A stretch of DNA of 64,000 nt, taken from NCBI RefSeq assembly GCF_027498035.1, contig NZ_CP114978.1, positions 124,001 to 188,000 on the forward strand, read 5' to 3'. Shown one piece after another: positions 28,251 to 36,966 of the stretch. This DNA is from Pseudoxanthomonas sp. GTDB lineage: Bacteria; Pseudomonadota; Gammaproteobacteria; Xanthomonadales; Xanthomonadaceae. Every line of letters begins with the position of its first letter. Position 1 is the stretch's first letter. Under the pieces are notes generated by a model. The model searched no databases and had not been told where the DNA came from. It worked only from the letters and a program-made list of their open reading frames with translations. Both the position numbers and the translations under genes were made by a program.

Positions 28251-29705
28251 ATGGCCGTCTCGATGCTTCCCTCCGCCCCCGTCACCGACCTGCTGCCGAT
28301 CATTCCGGAGCTGGTGCTGGTTGCCGGTGCCTTCGCGCTGCTGATCCTGGATGTGTTCCTGGATGCCAAGCGCCGTGCCATCACCCATGGCCTGACCCTG
28401 CTGGTGCTGGCCGTGGCCTTCGTCCTGCTAGTCACCCACGTGGGCGGGCAGGGCACGGTGTTCAACGGCATGTTCGTGCGCGACAACCTGGCCGACGTGG
28501 TCAAGGCCGCCATCGTGCTGGTCAGCGGCCTGGCGCTGGTCTATGGCTGGCCGTACCTGCGCGAGCGCAACCTGTATCCGGGCGAGTTCCCGGTGCTGGT
28601 GCTGTTCGCCACGGCCGGCATGATGATGCTGTCCTCGGCCGGCAGCCTGGTCATGGTCTACCTGGGCCTGGAACTGCTGTCGCTGTGCTCGTACGCGATG
28701 GTCGGCATGAACCGCGACAACGGCCTGTCGTCCGAAGCGGCGATGAAGTACATCGTGCTCGGCTCGATCGCCTCGGGCCTGCTGCTGTACGGCATGTCGC
28801 TGGTCTATGGTTCGACCGGTTCGCTCGAGCTGTCGCAGATCAACACGGTCATCGCCGGCATCACTGATCGCCCGATGCTGCTGACCGGCATGGTGTTCAT
28901 GGTCTGCGGCATTGCGTTCAAGCTGGGCGCCGCGCCGTTCCACATGTGGCTGCCCGACGTGTACCAGGGTGCGCCGACGCCGGTCACGCTGTTCATCAGC
29001 ACCGGCCCGAAGCTGGCCGCGTTCGCCATGGCCTATCGCGTGCTGGAGCAGGGCCTGGGCTCGGCCGGCGGGCAGTGGCACCTGTTGCTGGCGGGCATCG
29101 CCGCGTTCTCGCTGATCATCGGTAACGTCGTCGCGATCGCGCAGACCAACCTCAAGCGCATGCTGGCGTATTCGACCGTCTCGCACATGGGCTTCCTGCT
29201 GCTCGGCCTGGCCGGCGGCGGCCCGGATGGCTATGCGGCGGCGCTGTTCTATGGCATTGCCTATGCGTTGATGTCGGCAGCGTGCTTCGGCGCGATCCTG
29301 GTGCTGTCGCGCAATGGTTTCGAGTCCGACACCATCGACGACTTCAAGGGCCTGGGCGTGCGCAGCCCGTGGATGGCTGGCATGGTGCTGTGTGCGATGG
29401 CCTCGCTGGCTGGCGTGCCGCCGTTCCTTGGCTTCTGGGCCAAGCTGGCGGTGCTGCGTGCGGTGGTCCAGAGCGACATGCTGTGGCTGGCCCTGGTGGG
29501 CGTGGTCTGCGCGGTGATCGGCGCGTTCTACTACCTGCGCGTGATCAAGGTGATGTATTTCGATGAGCCTGTCGGCGCGCTGCCGGCGCCGCGCGCGGGC
29601 AAGGTGGTGCCACTGGTGTTCGGGATCAACGCATTCGCGCTGCTGGGCCTGGGCCTGCACTGGAATCCGCTGATGACCTGGTGCAAGGCGGCGTTCGGTA
29701 TCTGA
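28251..29705 (+). CDS. nuoN: NADH-quinone oxidoreductase subunit N
   Basis: 484 residues, the third antiporter-like subunit; last gene of the operon. MVYLGLELLSLCSYAMVGM carries the conserved glutamate; APFHMWLPDVYQGAPTPVTLF and KRMLAYSTVSHMGFLLLG match the family. Begins eleven bases after nuoM with AAGGA upstream. No strong terminator is seen before the tRNA promoter, so transcripts may run into the tRNAs. Confidence 0.95.
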   Translation: MAVSMLPSAPVTDLLPIIPELVLVAGAFALLILDVFLDAKRRAITHGLTLLVLAVAFVLLVTHVGGQGTVFNGMFVRDNLADVVKAAIVLVSGLALVYGWPYLRERNLYPGEFPVLVLFATAGMMMLSSAGSLVMVYLGLELLSLCSYAMVGMNRDNGLSSEAAMKYIVLGSIASGLLLYGMSLVYGSTGSLELSQINTVIAGITDRPMLLTGMVFMVCGIAFKLGAAPFHMWLPDVYQGAPTPVTLFISTGPKLAAFAMAYRVLEQGLGSAGGQWHLLLAGIAAFSLIIGNVVAIAQTNLKRMLAYSTVSHMGFLLLGLAGGGPDGYAAALFYGIAYALMSAACFGAILVLSRNGFESDTIDDFKGLGVRSPWMAGMVLCAMASLAGVPPFLGFWAKLAVLRAVVQSDMLWLALVGVVCAVIGAFYYLRVIKVMYFDEPVGALPAPRAGKVVPLVFGINAFALLGLGLHWNPLMTWCKAAFGI

Positions 29706-29733
29706 CGTATTGCATCTCGAAGAGTCTCCGGGG

Positions 29734-29762
29734 TTGCATAAAATCCCGGGATTCTTCATAAT
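29734..29762 (+). promoter_or_regulatory. Sigma-70 promoter of the initiator tRNA pair
   Basis: TTGCAT and CATAAT with a 17-base spacer; the -10 ends eleven bases before the first tRNA. The bases after the -10 (TCCGCTCC) are a C-rich discriminator of the kind seen at growth-rate-controlled tRNA promoters. Confidence 0.7.
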
Positions 29763-29773
29763 TCCGCTCCTGA

Positions 29774-29850
29774 TGCGGGGTGGAGCAGTCTGGCAGCTCG
29801 TCGGGCTCATAACCCGAAGGTCGCAGGTTCAAATCCTGCCCCCGCTACCA
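29774..29850 (+). tRNA. Initiator tRNA-fMet (CAT), copy 1
   Basis: 77 bases with encoded CCA. Anticodon stem has three consecutive G-C pairs (CGGGCTCATAACCCG), the mark of an initiator. Position 1 (T) and position 72 (T) do not pair, as required for formylation; the mismatch is T-T here rather than the C-A of E. coli. The D and T arms are canonical (GTTCAAATC). Confidence 0.93.
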
Positions 29851-29895
29851 ACAAATCTACGTTCGAAACAACGTAGTCGCTTCAGAAGATTCTGT

Positions 29896-29972
29896 TGCGG
29901 GGTGGAGCAGTCTGGCAGCTCGTCGGGCTCATAACCCGAAGGTCGCAGGTTCAAATCCTGCCCCCGCTACCA
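29896..29972 (+). tRNA. Initiator tRNA-fMet (CAT), copy 2
   Basis: Identical in sequence to copy 1, including the 1:72 T-T mismatch and CCA end, 45 bases downstream. The spacer between the copies is unrelated to the upstream flank, so this is a gene-conversion-maintained or recent tandem duplication expressed from one promoter. Confidence 0.93.
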
Positions 29973-30011
29973 TGAATAGCTGCGTTGGAGACAACACAGC
30001 GGTAGTCACGA

Positions 30012-30043
30012 AACGGCGAACTCGGCAACGAGCTCGCCGTTTT
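30012..30043 (+). terminator. Terminator after the tRNA-fMet pair
   Basis: AACGGCGAACTCG and CGAGCTCGCCGTT form a 13-bp stem with one A-C mismatch and a GCAA loop, followed by TTTCGTTT. Confidence 0.85.
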
Positions 30044-30080
30044 CGTTTGCGCGTGTTGTCGTGTTGGATCAGGCCCAAAG

Positions 30081-30108
30081 AAAAAAGCACGCTCCTGCGA
30101 GCGTGCTT
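30081..30108 (-). terminator. Terminator of the aldo/keto reductase gene
   Basis: A 10-bp perfect stem AAGCACGCTC/GAGCGTGCTT with a four-base loop; on the minus strand it is followed by a T-run (AAAAAA on the plus strand), 29 bases after the reductase stop. Confidence 0.85.
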
Positions 30109-30137
30109 GATGGGCTTCTGGCAGCGTCTGGCCTGGA

Positions 30138-31127
30138 TCAGCGGCCGACGGTGGCCATCAGTTGCGGCGGATAGCGCTCGCCTTCGACCTTGATCGCGGC
30201 GGCGGCGGATTCGATGTCGGCAAGGTCCGTGGTGGAAAGGTCGACGTCGGCACCACCCAGGTTCTCTTCCAGGCGGTGCAGCTTGGTGGTGCCCGGGATC
30301 GGCACGATCCACGGCTTGCGCGCCAGCAGCCAGGCCAGTGCGATCTGGGCTGGGGTGGCCTGCTTCTTCTGGGCGATGTCCTTGATCAGTTCGATCAGCG
30401 CCTGGTTGGCGGCCATGGCTTCAGGCGTGAAGCGCGGCAGCAGCTTGCGGAAGTCGTTCTCGCCAAGCTGGGTGTCCTTGCCCATCGCGCCAGTCAGGAA
30501 GCCCTTGCCCAGCGGGCTGTAGGCGACCAGGCCGATGCCCAGTTCCTCGCAGGCGTCCAGGATGCCGTTGCTTTCCGGCCCGCGCGTCCACAGCGAGTAC
30601 TCGTTCTGCAGCGCGGTGACCGGCTGCACGGCGTGGGCGCGGCGCACGGTCTGCGCGCCGGGTTCGGACAGGCCGAAGTGCCTGACCTTGCCTTGCGCGA
30701 TCAGGTCCTTGACCGCGCCGGCGACGTCCTCGATCGGGACGTTCGGGTCCACGCGATGCTGGTAGAACAGGTCGATGGTGTCGATGCCCAGGCGCTTGAG
30801 CGAGGCGTCGGCCACCTGCTTGATGTGTTCGGGGCGGCTGTTGGGGCCGACCATCTTGCCGCCTTCGATATCGAAGCCGAACTTGGTGGCGATCACCACC
30901 TGGTCGCGGATCGGCTTGAGTGCTTCGCCGACGATCTCTTCGTTGGTGAACGGGCCATAGACTTCGGCGGTATCGAAGAAGGTGACGCCGCGTTCGGCCG
31001 CGTCGCGGATCAGCTTGATCGCTTGCTGGTGCTCCAGCACTTGGCCGTAGCCGAAGTTCAGGCCCATGCAGCCGAAGCCGATGGCTGAAACCTGCAGTCC
31101 GCTGGTGCCGAGTTGACGCATTTTCAT
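30138..31127 (-). CDS. Aldo/keto reductase
   Basis: 329 residues, TIM-barrel NADPH-dependent reductase. The catalytic tetrad is present: Asp and Tyr in FDTAEVYG, Lys in VIATKFGF, His in LFYQHRVDP. The C-terminal KPWIVPIPGTTKLHRLEENL is the cofactor-binding region of the group often called AKR13/YakC-like. I use the ATG giving MKMRQLGTSGLQ, with GGAG about ten bases upstream; the frame extends 33 bases further. Such enzymes reduce aldehydes or quinones. The gene is alone, with its own terminator. Confidence 0.93.
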   Translation of the reverse strand: MKMRQLGTSGLQVSAIGFGCMGLNFGYGQVLEHQQAIKLIRDAAERGVTFFDTAEVYGPFTNEEIVGEALKPIRDQVVIATKFGFDIEGGKMVGPNSRPEHIKQVADASLKRLGIDTIDLFYQHRVDPNVPIEDVAGAVKDLIAQGKVRHFGLSEPGAQTVRRAHAVQPVTALQNEYSLWTRGPESNGILDACEELGIGLVAYSPLGKGFLTGAMGKDTQLGENDFRKLLPRFTPEAMAANQALIELIKDIAQKKQATPAQIALAWLLARKPWIVPIPGTTKLHRLEENLGGADVDLSTTDLADIESAAAAIKVEGERYPPQLMATVGR

Positions 31128-31254
31128 GGTGACGCTCCGCTGTGTTTCCGGGGCTATCACCCTAACGCCGGGTTCGCGCGCTGATTAGCCCATCGGGGCG
31201 ACATGCGGTTAGAAACAGCATTCATGGATGGAGGCCATCGGGCCGCCGCCGCGC

Positions 31255-31989
31255 TCACGCCACCGCGGGAATGAGGTCTTCTTCCACCGCGTAACGGATC
31301 CAGACCATGCCGCCATCCAGGGTCCTGGTCAGCAGGTGCCGCAGCACCTGGCCTTCGGCCGGGCGTGTCGAGGCTTCGCCCTGGTAATCGAAGATGCCCG
31401 GCATGCCGGACAACCCATCGATGCCGGGATAGACCAGCAGGCTCACTTCATCGATCAGCCCGGCCTGCAGGAATGCGCCATTGAGGCGCCCGCCGCCTTC
31501 CAGCAACAGGGTGCCGACACCGAAGGTCACGGACAAGGTTTCGAGTGCTGCGGCGAGGTCGTTGCCGTCGTCGCCCGCGAACACGTACGAGACACCGACC
31601 GCGCGTAGCCGTGCGAGATAGCGTGCATCGACGCGGCGGCCGAGTACCGCCACGATGTGGTCGCCGTCGGCGTTGTCGACGTTGTAGTCCAGCCGTCCCT
31701 GGCGATCGAACACGATGGCCAGCGGTGGACGCGCGGGGTTGGCGACATGCGGGATGCAGGATGGATTGGCCGCCGGCGAAACCTTTGGCTGGCCGAGCGC
31801 AATGCCGCGGAATTCGGCCATCGTGCGATTGCCGACCATGAAGCCGTCCGCGCCCAGGCGCCCGCCGGCCTGTGCGTAGTGGCGCGGCACGATGTCCGGG
31901 TCCACGCCGGAGGCTGGCGGTGTCCAGCGGTCGGCCAGCAGCCGGCCGTCGATGGAGCTGACCATATGGCAGATGATCTTCGGGCGCAT
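31255..31989 (-). CDS. RibD C-terminal-domain/dihydrofolate reductase-like protein
   Basis: 244 residues covering one RibD_C domain: start KIICHMVSSIDGRLLADRW, central NRTMAEF, and LLLEGGGRLNGAFLQAGLIDEV near the C-terminus that binds the NADPH pyrophosphate. The deaminase half of RibD is absent, so it is a stand-alone reductase, not a riboflavin-pathway RibD; substrate unknown. AGGA lies nine bases before the start. It and the next gene upstream run in the same direction, 121 bases apart. Confidence 0.88.
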   Translation of the reverse strand: MRPKIICHMVSSIDGRLLADRWTPPASGVDPDIVPRHYAQAGGRLGADGFMVGNRTMAEFRGIALGQPKVSPAANPSCIPHVANPARPPLAIVFDRQGRLDYNVDNADGDHIVAVLGRRVDARYLARLRAVGVSYVFAGDDGNDLAAALETLSVTFGVGTLLLEGGGRLNGAFLQAGLIDEVSLLVYPGIDGLSGMPGIFDYQGEASTRPAEGQVLRHLLTRTLDGGMVWIRYAVEEDLIPAVA

Positions 31990-32110
31990 GGAATGTCCTG
32001 GGGTGTGGGGGGCGGAAAAGTGAGGTTCGAGCTGGCTGATCCCGCAACACGCAGATCAGCGCATCGTGCTGGCATGTGCGGACAAGGCGACGCTCACGGT
32101 CGCCACGCCA

Positions 32111-33577
32111 TCAACCTGGTTGTATCGCCAATGCCGCGCGGGCCCGTCTTTCGGGGCGAAGGATGCAAGTCACCACCAACAGCAGCGCGAGCGCCAACAG
32201 GCCGGTGCCGACCTGCAGCGCTGCATTGATCTGCCGGGCCAGGGTGGCGGTATCGGTTGTCGCGCCCGAGGCCGCGTGGAAGGCGACGACCAGCACCGCC
32301 AGTCCAAGTGATCCGCCGAGCTGGTGTGCCACGTTGACCACGCCCGACGCCGCACCGGCGTCGGCCTTGCCCACGCCACGCACGCCGGAAATGGTGAGCG
32401 GACTCAGCGTCGCGCCCTGGCCGATGCCGATCAAGATCATCGGCAGCGCCACACCGCTCAGATAGGGCGTGGAGGCGCCCGCCACACTCAGCCAGCCAGC
32501 GCCCACGACGCACAGCAGCAGCCCGCAGGCCAGGACGGTGGCATTGCCGAACCGGCCCGTCAGGCGTGGCACCAGCAGCGCGGTGGCGAAGTTCGGCAAC
32601 GTCATCGGCAGGAACGCCAGCCCGGCGCGCATCGGCGAATAGCCCAGCACGCCTTGCAGCAGCTGCGTGCCGAAGAACCAGAAGCCGACCATGCCGCCAA
32701 GGAACAGCAGTCGCGCGGCATAGGCGCCACTGCGCTCGGCGTTGGCGAACAGGCGCAGCGGCATGATCGGCTGGCGCGCGCGTGATTCGATCACCACGAA
32801 GGCGATCAGCAGCGCGACGCCACTGGAGACGCAGGCCTGGGTGAGGCCATCGCTCCAGCTGCTCGAAACCGAGCGCACGATCCCGTACACCAGCGCGATC
32901 ATGCCGGCCGCCGAGGTCAGGCCACCGGCGACATCCAGTGCGCCGGTGTGGCGTTCGGTTTCGGTCAGCCAGCGGCGCGCGCCCAGGATCAGGGCAATGC
33001 CGATCGGCAGGTTGATGAAGAAGCCCACGCGCCAGGACAGCGCATCGGCGATCACGCCACCCAGCACCAGCCCGACGCTGGCACCGATGCCGGCGGTGGC
33101 GCCGTACCAGGCCAAGGCGCGGGTACGGCCCGGGCCTTCGGGGAAGCTCACCGACAGCAGCGCGAGCGTGGAAGGCGCAAGCACGGCCGCGCCCATGCCT
33201 TGCACCGCGCGCGCCAGGATCAGCCAGGTTGCCGATGGCGCCAGCCCGATCACGAGCGATGCGGCGGTGAAGAGCGCCAGTCCGATCACCAGCATGCGGC
33301 GCCGGCCCAGTACATCGCCGGCGCGTGCGCCGAGCAGCAGCAGTCCGCCGAAGGCCAGCGTGTACGCGTTCTGCACCCAGGACAGATTGGCCGTGGACAG
33401 CTGCAGCGATGCCTGGATCTTCGGCAGTGCGGTGATCACCACTGACACATCGAGCAGGATCATCAGGTAGCTGACCAGCACGACCGCCAGCACGGCGGGT
33501 TGGCCAGGCAGCCAGGCGGGGTGGTTCGCGCCGCCGATGGAAGCGCCCGCTGTTGCCGGGCGCGATGGAGTGTTCAT
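32111..33577 (-). CDS. MFS drug/solute exporter, DHA2 (14-helix) family
   Basis: 488 residues with fourteen hydrophobic segments. The QacA/EmrB-type motif A is in GARAGDVLGRRRML and motif C-like glycines in GATAGIGASVGLVLGGVIA; the early DVSVVITALPKI helix is typical. Proton-driven efflux of drugs or metabolites is the family role. I prefer the ATG before NTPSRPATAG because a GAGG lies ten bases upstream; an ATG 33 bases further upstream (MGQPALPE) has its GGAG only two bases away. No LysR/TetR gene is adjacent. Confidence 0.9.
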   Translation of the reverse strand: MNTPSRPATAGASIGGANHPAWLPGQPAVLAVVLVSYLMILLDVSVVITALPKIQASLQLSTANLSWVQNAYTLAFGGLLLLGARAGDVLGRRRMLVIGLALFTAASLVIGLAPSATWLILARAVQGMGAAVLAPSTLALLSVSFPEGPGRTRALAWYGATAGIGASVGLVLGGVIADALSWRVGFFINLPIGIALILGARRWLTETERHTGALDVAGGLTSAAGMIALVYGIVRSVSSSWSDGLTQACVSSGVALLIAFVVIESRARQPIMPLRLFANAERSGAYAARLLFLGGMVGFWFFGTQLLQGVLGYSPMRAGLAFLPMTLPNFATALLVPRLTGRFGNATVLACGLLLCVVGAGWLSVAGASTPYLSGVALPMILIGIGQGATLSPLTISGVRGVGKADAGAASGVVNVAHQLGGSLGLAVLVVAFHAASGATTDTATLARQINAALQVGTGLLALALLLVVTCILRPERRARAALAIQPG

Positions 33578-33698
33578 TCCGCTTGCCTCAGGAAGGGCCG
33601 GTTGGCCCATGTCTCCAATCTAGAGGCGGGGATTGGCTTTGATTAGACCGTGCCCATCGCATGCCGTGATGGGCTGGCCTCATCAATGGTGCGTTTGC

Positions 33699-34472
33699 TC
33701 AGGGCGTCGCGGCGCGCGTGGCGAATACCGACTGCGCCACCGGCACGGCCGACATCGCCCTGGGCCAGCCGGCGTAGAACGCCAGGTGGGTGATGACCTC
33801 GCCGACCTGTGCCTGGGTCAGGCCGTTGTCCATCGCGCGGTTGAGATGGAACGGCAGCTGTTCGGCCTGGCCCTGGGTGATCAAGGCGGCGACGGTGACC
33901 AGGCTGCGGTCGCGCGGGCTTAGGTCGGGACGCCGCCACAGGTCGGCGAACAGCACCTCGTCGGTGTAGCGCGCGAGTTCCGGAGCGAGCGGGGCAACGT
34001 TGGCCGCGACCGTCGCGGCGCGCTTGGCTTCGGCGGCGGCATCGATGGGCAATAGCGCGGCGTTGCCGGGGTTCAAGGTGGCCAGGTCGATGCCGCGTTC
34101 GGCAAAGACCTCCTTAACCACGCCCACCGCCGACATCGCGTTGGGCCAGCCGGAGTAGAACGCCAGGTGCGTGATCAGGCCGACGATCTCGCTGGGCTTG
34201 AGGCCATTGTCCAGGCCGAGCTTGAGATGCGAGGTCAGCTGCGCGGTGCGGCCGCCGGCCACCAGCGAGGACAGCGTGACCAGGCTGCGGTCGCGCGGCG
34301 ACAGGTCGGCCTGTTTCCAGTTCTGCCCGAACAGCACGTCGCGGGTGTAGTCGTACAGCGAAGGCGCGACCTGCTGGACCTCGATGGGAGGCGAGGGCGT
34401 GGTGCTGGCCGGCGTGGATTCGGGGGCGCCGGACAGCGACATCGCGGCCAGCGTGGCGAAGAAGGGATGCAT
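33699..34472 (-). CDS. Tandem carboxymuconolactone decarboxylase-like protein
   Basis: 257 residues made of two CMD domains. Each repeats the pattern DLSPRDRSLVT, then HL..GLDNGL (first) or HLNRAMDNGL (second), then LITHLAFYSGWP or VITHLAFYAGWP. Neither has the CxxC of AhpD peroxidases, so it resembles PcaC-type proteins. The N-terminus (MHPFFATLAAMSLSGAPESTPAS) could be a weak signal peptide. Many such proteins outside protocatechuate operons have no known reaction; no other beta-ketoadipate gene is present. It is upstream of a LysR gene's 3' end on the same strand. Confidence 0.9.
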   Translation of the reverse strand: MHPFFATLAAMSLSGAPESTPASTTPSPPIEVQQVAPSLYDYTRDVLFGQNWKQADLSPRDRSLVTLSSLVAGGRTAQLTSHLKLGLDNGLKPSEIVGLITHLAFYSGWPNAMSAVGVVKEVFAERGIDLATLNPGNAALLPIDAAAEAKRAATVAANVAPLAPELARYTDEVLFADLWRRPDLSPRDRSLVTVAALITQGQAEQLPFHLNRAMDNGLTQAQVGEVITHLAFYAGWPRAMSAVPVAQSVFATRAATP

Positions 34473-34626
34473 GGTGCAGACACTCCAGGGAAGGGACAGC
34501 CCGGCGCGCGGAGCCCAGCGCCCGGCGCGCGACATCCGCATGCTACGGAGCGCTCATGGCGACAGTAAGGTCGCCGGCACGATTGGTGTCATGAGCCCAC
34601 CTCATCAATGCGAGGTGGCGGAACGG

Positions 34627-35526
34627 TCAGGGTGCCGTGTCGTGGCGCAGCGCGTTGATCACCACTTTCAGCGCACTCGAAGACTGCCGGCGGCTGGGGT
34701 AGTAGGCGTAATAGCCTTCGAACACCTCGCACCAGTCCTCCAGCACGCGCTGCAGGCGGCCTTCTCGCACATGGTCGATCAGCATCGTGTCGGGCAGGAA
34801 CGCCAGGCCGCCGCCCGCCAGCGCCGCCCGCAGGATTGCGTCGCTGCCGTTGAAGGTCCATTGCCCGTCCACGCGCACCTTCACTTCCTCGCCGTCCTTG
34901 TCGAAATCCCACTGCAGCAGGCCGCCGTGGGTGGGCAGGCGCAGGCCGATGCAGTTGTGCTGGGCCAGGTCGCCCGGATGCAGGGGAATCGCGTGCTGGG
35001 TGAAGTAATCCGGCACGGCGACCACGGCCATGCGCTGTGGCGGGCTGATCGGCACGGCGATCATGTCCTTGGCAATGGCGCCGCCCAGGCGGATGCCGAT
35101 GTCGTAGCGCTGGGCCACGATGTCGGCCAGGCCGTAATCCACGGTCAGTTCGACCTTCAGGTCCGGGTACTCGGGCAGGACCTTGGACAGCTTCGGCCAG
35201 ATGTAGTGATTGGCGGCGTGGCCGGCGGTGGTGATGCGCACCGTGCCGGCAGGACGGTCGCGGTATTCGGTGATGGCCGACAGCTCTGATTCGATTTCCT
35301 CGAAACGCGGCGCGAGCGTGTCGAACAATCGCTCGCCGGCCTCGGTCATCGACACGCTGCGGGTGGTGCGGGTCAGCAGGCGGATGCCCAGCCGCGCCTC
35401 CAGTGCCCGCACCGTGTGGCTCAGCGCCGATTGCGACAGGCCCAGCTGGGCGGCGGCGCGGGTGAAGCTGCCTTCGCGCGCCACGGTCACGAACACCATC
35501 AGATCGTTGAAATTCTCGCGGGCCAT
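34627..35526 (-). CDS. LysR-family regulator, probably of the divergent cupin-SDR pair
   Basis: 299 residues. Winged helix at residues 5-65 (FVTVAREGSFTRAAAQLGLS, QSALSHTVRALEARLG), then an effector domain with GTVRITTAGHAANHYIWPKL and DIGIRLGG. It is of the CrgA/PbuX-like group common beside SDR/AKR genes. Divergent from the cupin gene with 188 bases between starts, containing a LysR-type dyad (see next entry). Confidence 0.9.
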   Translation of the reverse strand: MARENFNDLMVFVTVAREGSFTRAAAQLGLSQSALSHTVRALEARLGIRLLTRTTRSVSMTEAGERLFDTLAPRFEEIESELSAITEYRDRPAGTVRITTAGHAANHYIWPKLSKVLPEYPDLKVELTVDYGLADIVAQRYDIGIRLGGAIAKDMIAVPISPPQRMAVVAVPDYFTQHAIPLHPGDLAQHNCIGLRLPTHGGLLQWDFDKDGEEVKVRVDGQWTFNGSDAILRAALAGGGLAFLPDTMLIDHVREGRLQRVLEDWCEVFEGYYAYYPSRRQSSSALKVVINALRHDTAP

Positions 35527-35679
35527 GATGAACGGACCAGATCACTGCATGACATTCATGCGCCGTCATCATGATTGACCGCTGCAGCGCCTTCAATGGC
35601 GGGCGCTGGGCGATTCATGAGCCGCGCTTCTAGGACCATGCGACCGGCACCGGCTAGTGGTGCCCGCGGCCCGCGCCTA

Positions 35680-35697
35680 GATTGGTCATATCCAATC
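35680..35697. promoter_or_regulatory. LysR-type binding dyad upstream of the cupin gene
   Basis: GATTGG-TCATAT-CCAATC: perfect 6-bp arms around a 6-base centre, with the T-N11-A spacing typical of LysR sites (T82 to A94 of this hundred). It ends 17 bases before the cupin ATG, so binding here could also block transcription. Confidence 0.55.
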
Positions 35698-35714
35698 GCA
35701 CCGGGAGTCTCCCC

Positions 35715-36176
35715 ATGAACCTGCTTGCCATGTCGCTGACCATGATGGCCGCCACTGCACCGGCCGACAGCACGCCCGTTACGGTCACCCGTGCCGGATC
35801 GGCTGATTCGATGGCCGGCTCGGCCGATTACTTCACCGGCAAGGTCCGCGTGGATGCGCCGTTCCAGGGCACCGGCGAAGCGCGCGTGGGCGGCGCCACC
35901 GTCACCTTCGAACCCGGCGCCCGCACCGCCTGGCATACCCATCCGCTCGGCCAGACCCTGATCGTTACCAGCGGCGTGGGCTGCGTGCAGGAGTGGGGCA
36001 AGCCGATCCAGGAGATCCGCGCGGGCGACACCGTGTGGATTCCCGCCGGGGTCAAGCACTGGCACGGTGCCAGGGAGAAGGTGGCCATGAGCCACATCGC
36101 CATTGCCGAATCACAGAATGGTTCGCCGGTCACCTGGCTGGAGCAGGTCTCCGACGCCCAGTACCGCGGTCAGTGA
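35715..36176 (+). CDS. Small cupin protein with N-terminal signal-like segment
   Basis: 153 residues. Cupin motif 1 is in PGARTAWHTHPLGQTLIV with two metal-ligand histidines, motif 2 in IPAGVKHWHGA with the third. It resembles the small Mn-cupins annotated as hydroxynitrile lyase-like or 'cupin domain protein'; no activity can be assigned. The N-terminus MNLLAMSLTMMAATAPADS looks like a short signal peptide, so it may be periplasmic. I chose the ATG after GGGAG. It heads a two-gene unit with an SDR, 26 bases apart. Confidence 0.85.
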   Translation: MNLLAMSLTMMAATAPADSTPVTVTRAGSADSMAGSADYFTGKVRVDAPFQGTGEARVGGATVTFEPGARTAWHTHPLGQTLIVTSGVGCVQEWGKPIQEIRAGDTVWIPAGVKHWHGAREKVAMSHIAIAESQNGSPVTWLEQVSDAQYRGQ

Positions 36177-36202
36177 CCGCAGAAACCCAACAGGAGCTCG
36201 TC

Positions 36203-36949
36203 ATGTCTAATTCCATCGAAGGCAAGGTCGTGGTCATCACCGGCGCGAGTAGCGGCCTGGGTGAAGCCACCGCGCGGATGCTGGCCACGCAAGGCGCAGC
36301 CGTCGTGCTGGGTGCGCGCCGCGCCGAACGCATCCAGGCCCTGGCCGCGGAACTGGTCGCCGCTGGCGGCAAGGCCATCGCCGTGACCACCGACGTCACC
36401 GATGCCGCACAAGTGCAGCGGTTGGTGGACCGCGCCATCGAGGTCCACGGCCAGGTTGATGTGCTCATCAACAACGCCGGCCTGATGCCGCAGTCGCTGC
36501 TGGAGCGTCTGAAGATCGAAGACTGGGACCGCACCATCGACGTCAACATCAAGGGCGTGCTGTACGGCATCGCCGCGGTGTTGCCGCACATGCAGCAGCG
36601 CAAGTCTGGCCAGATCATCAACGTGTCGTCGGTGGCCGGGCACAAGGTGCGCGCCGGTGGCGCGGTGTATGCGGCGACCAAGCATGCGGTGCGGGTGATC
36701 TCCGAAGGCCTGCGCCAGGAGGTCAAGCCCTACAACATCCGTACCACGGTGATTTCGCCCGGCGCGGTCGATACCGAACTGCCCGACAGCGCGACCGAAG
36801 CCGACGTGCGCGAGAACATGCGCAAGTACTACGCAGACGTCGCGATCCCCGCCGATGCGTTCGCCCGCGCGGTGGTATTCGCGATGCAGCAGCCCGAAGA
36901 CGTGGACATCAACGAGATCCTGTTCCGCCCGACCCGCCAGGAATACTGA
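36203..36949 (+). CDS. Short-chain dehydrogenase/reductase (YdfG/clavaldehyde-type)
   Basis: 248 residues. Cofactor loop TGASSGLGEATA at residues 13-24, GARRAERI favouring NADP, NNAGLMPQSLLE, and catalytic YAATKHAV. The C-terminal DAFARAVVFAMQQPEDVDINEI is typical of the subgroup around clavaldehyde/serine dehydrogenases. AGGAG lies seven bases upstream of the ATG. Follows the cupin gene in one transcript and is probably controlled by the divergent LysR protein. Confidence 0.93.
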   Translation: MSNSIEGKVVVITGASSGLGEATARMLATQGAAVVLGARRAERIQALAAELVAAGGKAIAVTTDVTDAAQVQRLVDRAIEVHGQVDVLINNAGLMPQSLLERLKIEDWDRTIDVNIKGVLYGIAAVLPHMQQRKSGQIINVSSVAGHKVRAGGAVYAATKHAVRVISEGLRQEVKPYNIRTTVISPGAVDTELPDSATEADVRENMRKYYADVAIPADAFARAVVFAMQQPEDVDINEILFRPTRQEY

Positions 36950-36966
36950 GGACGTCCGGTGCGCGC

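Noticed and set aside
31255..31989. Riboflavin-pathway ribD
   Set aside because: Only the reductase half is present and no rib genes are adjacent.
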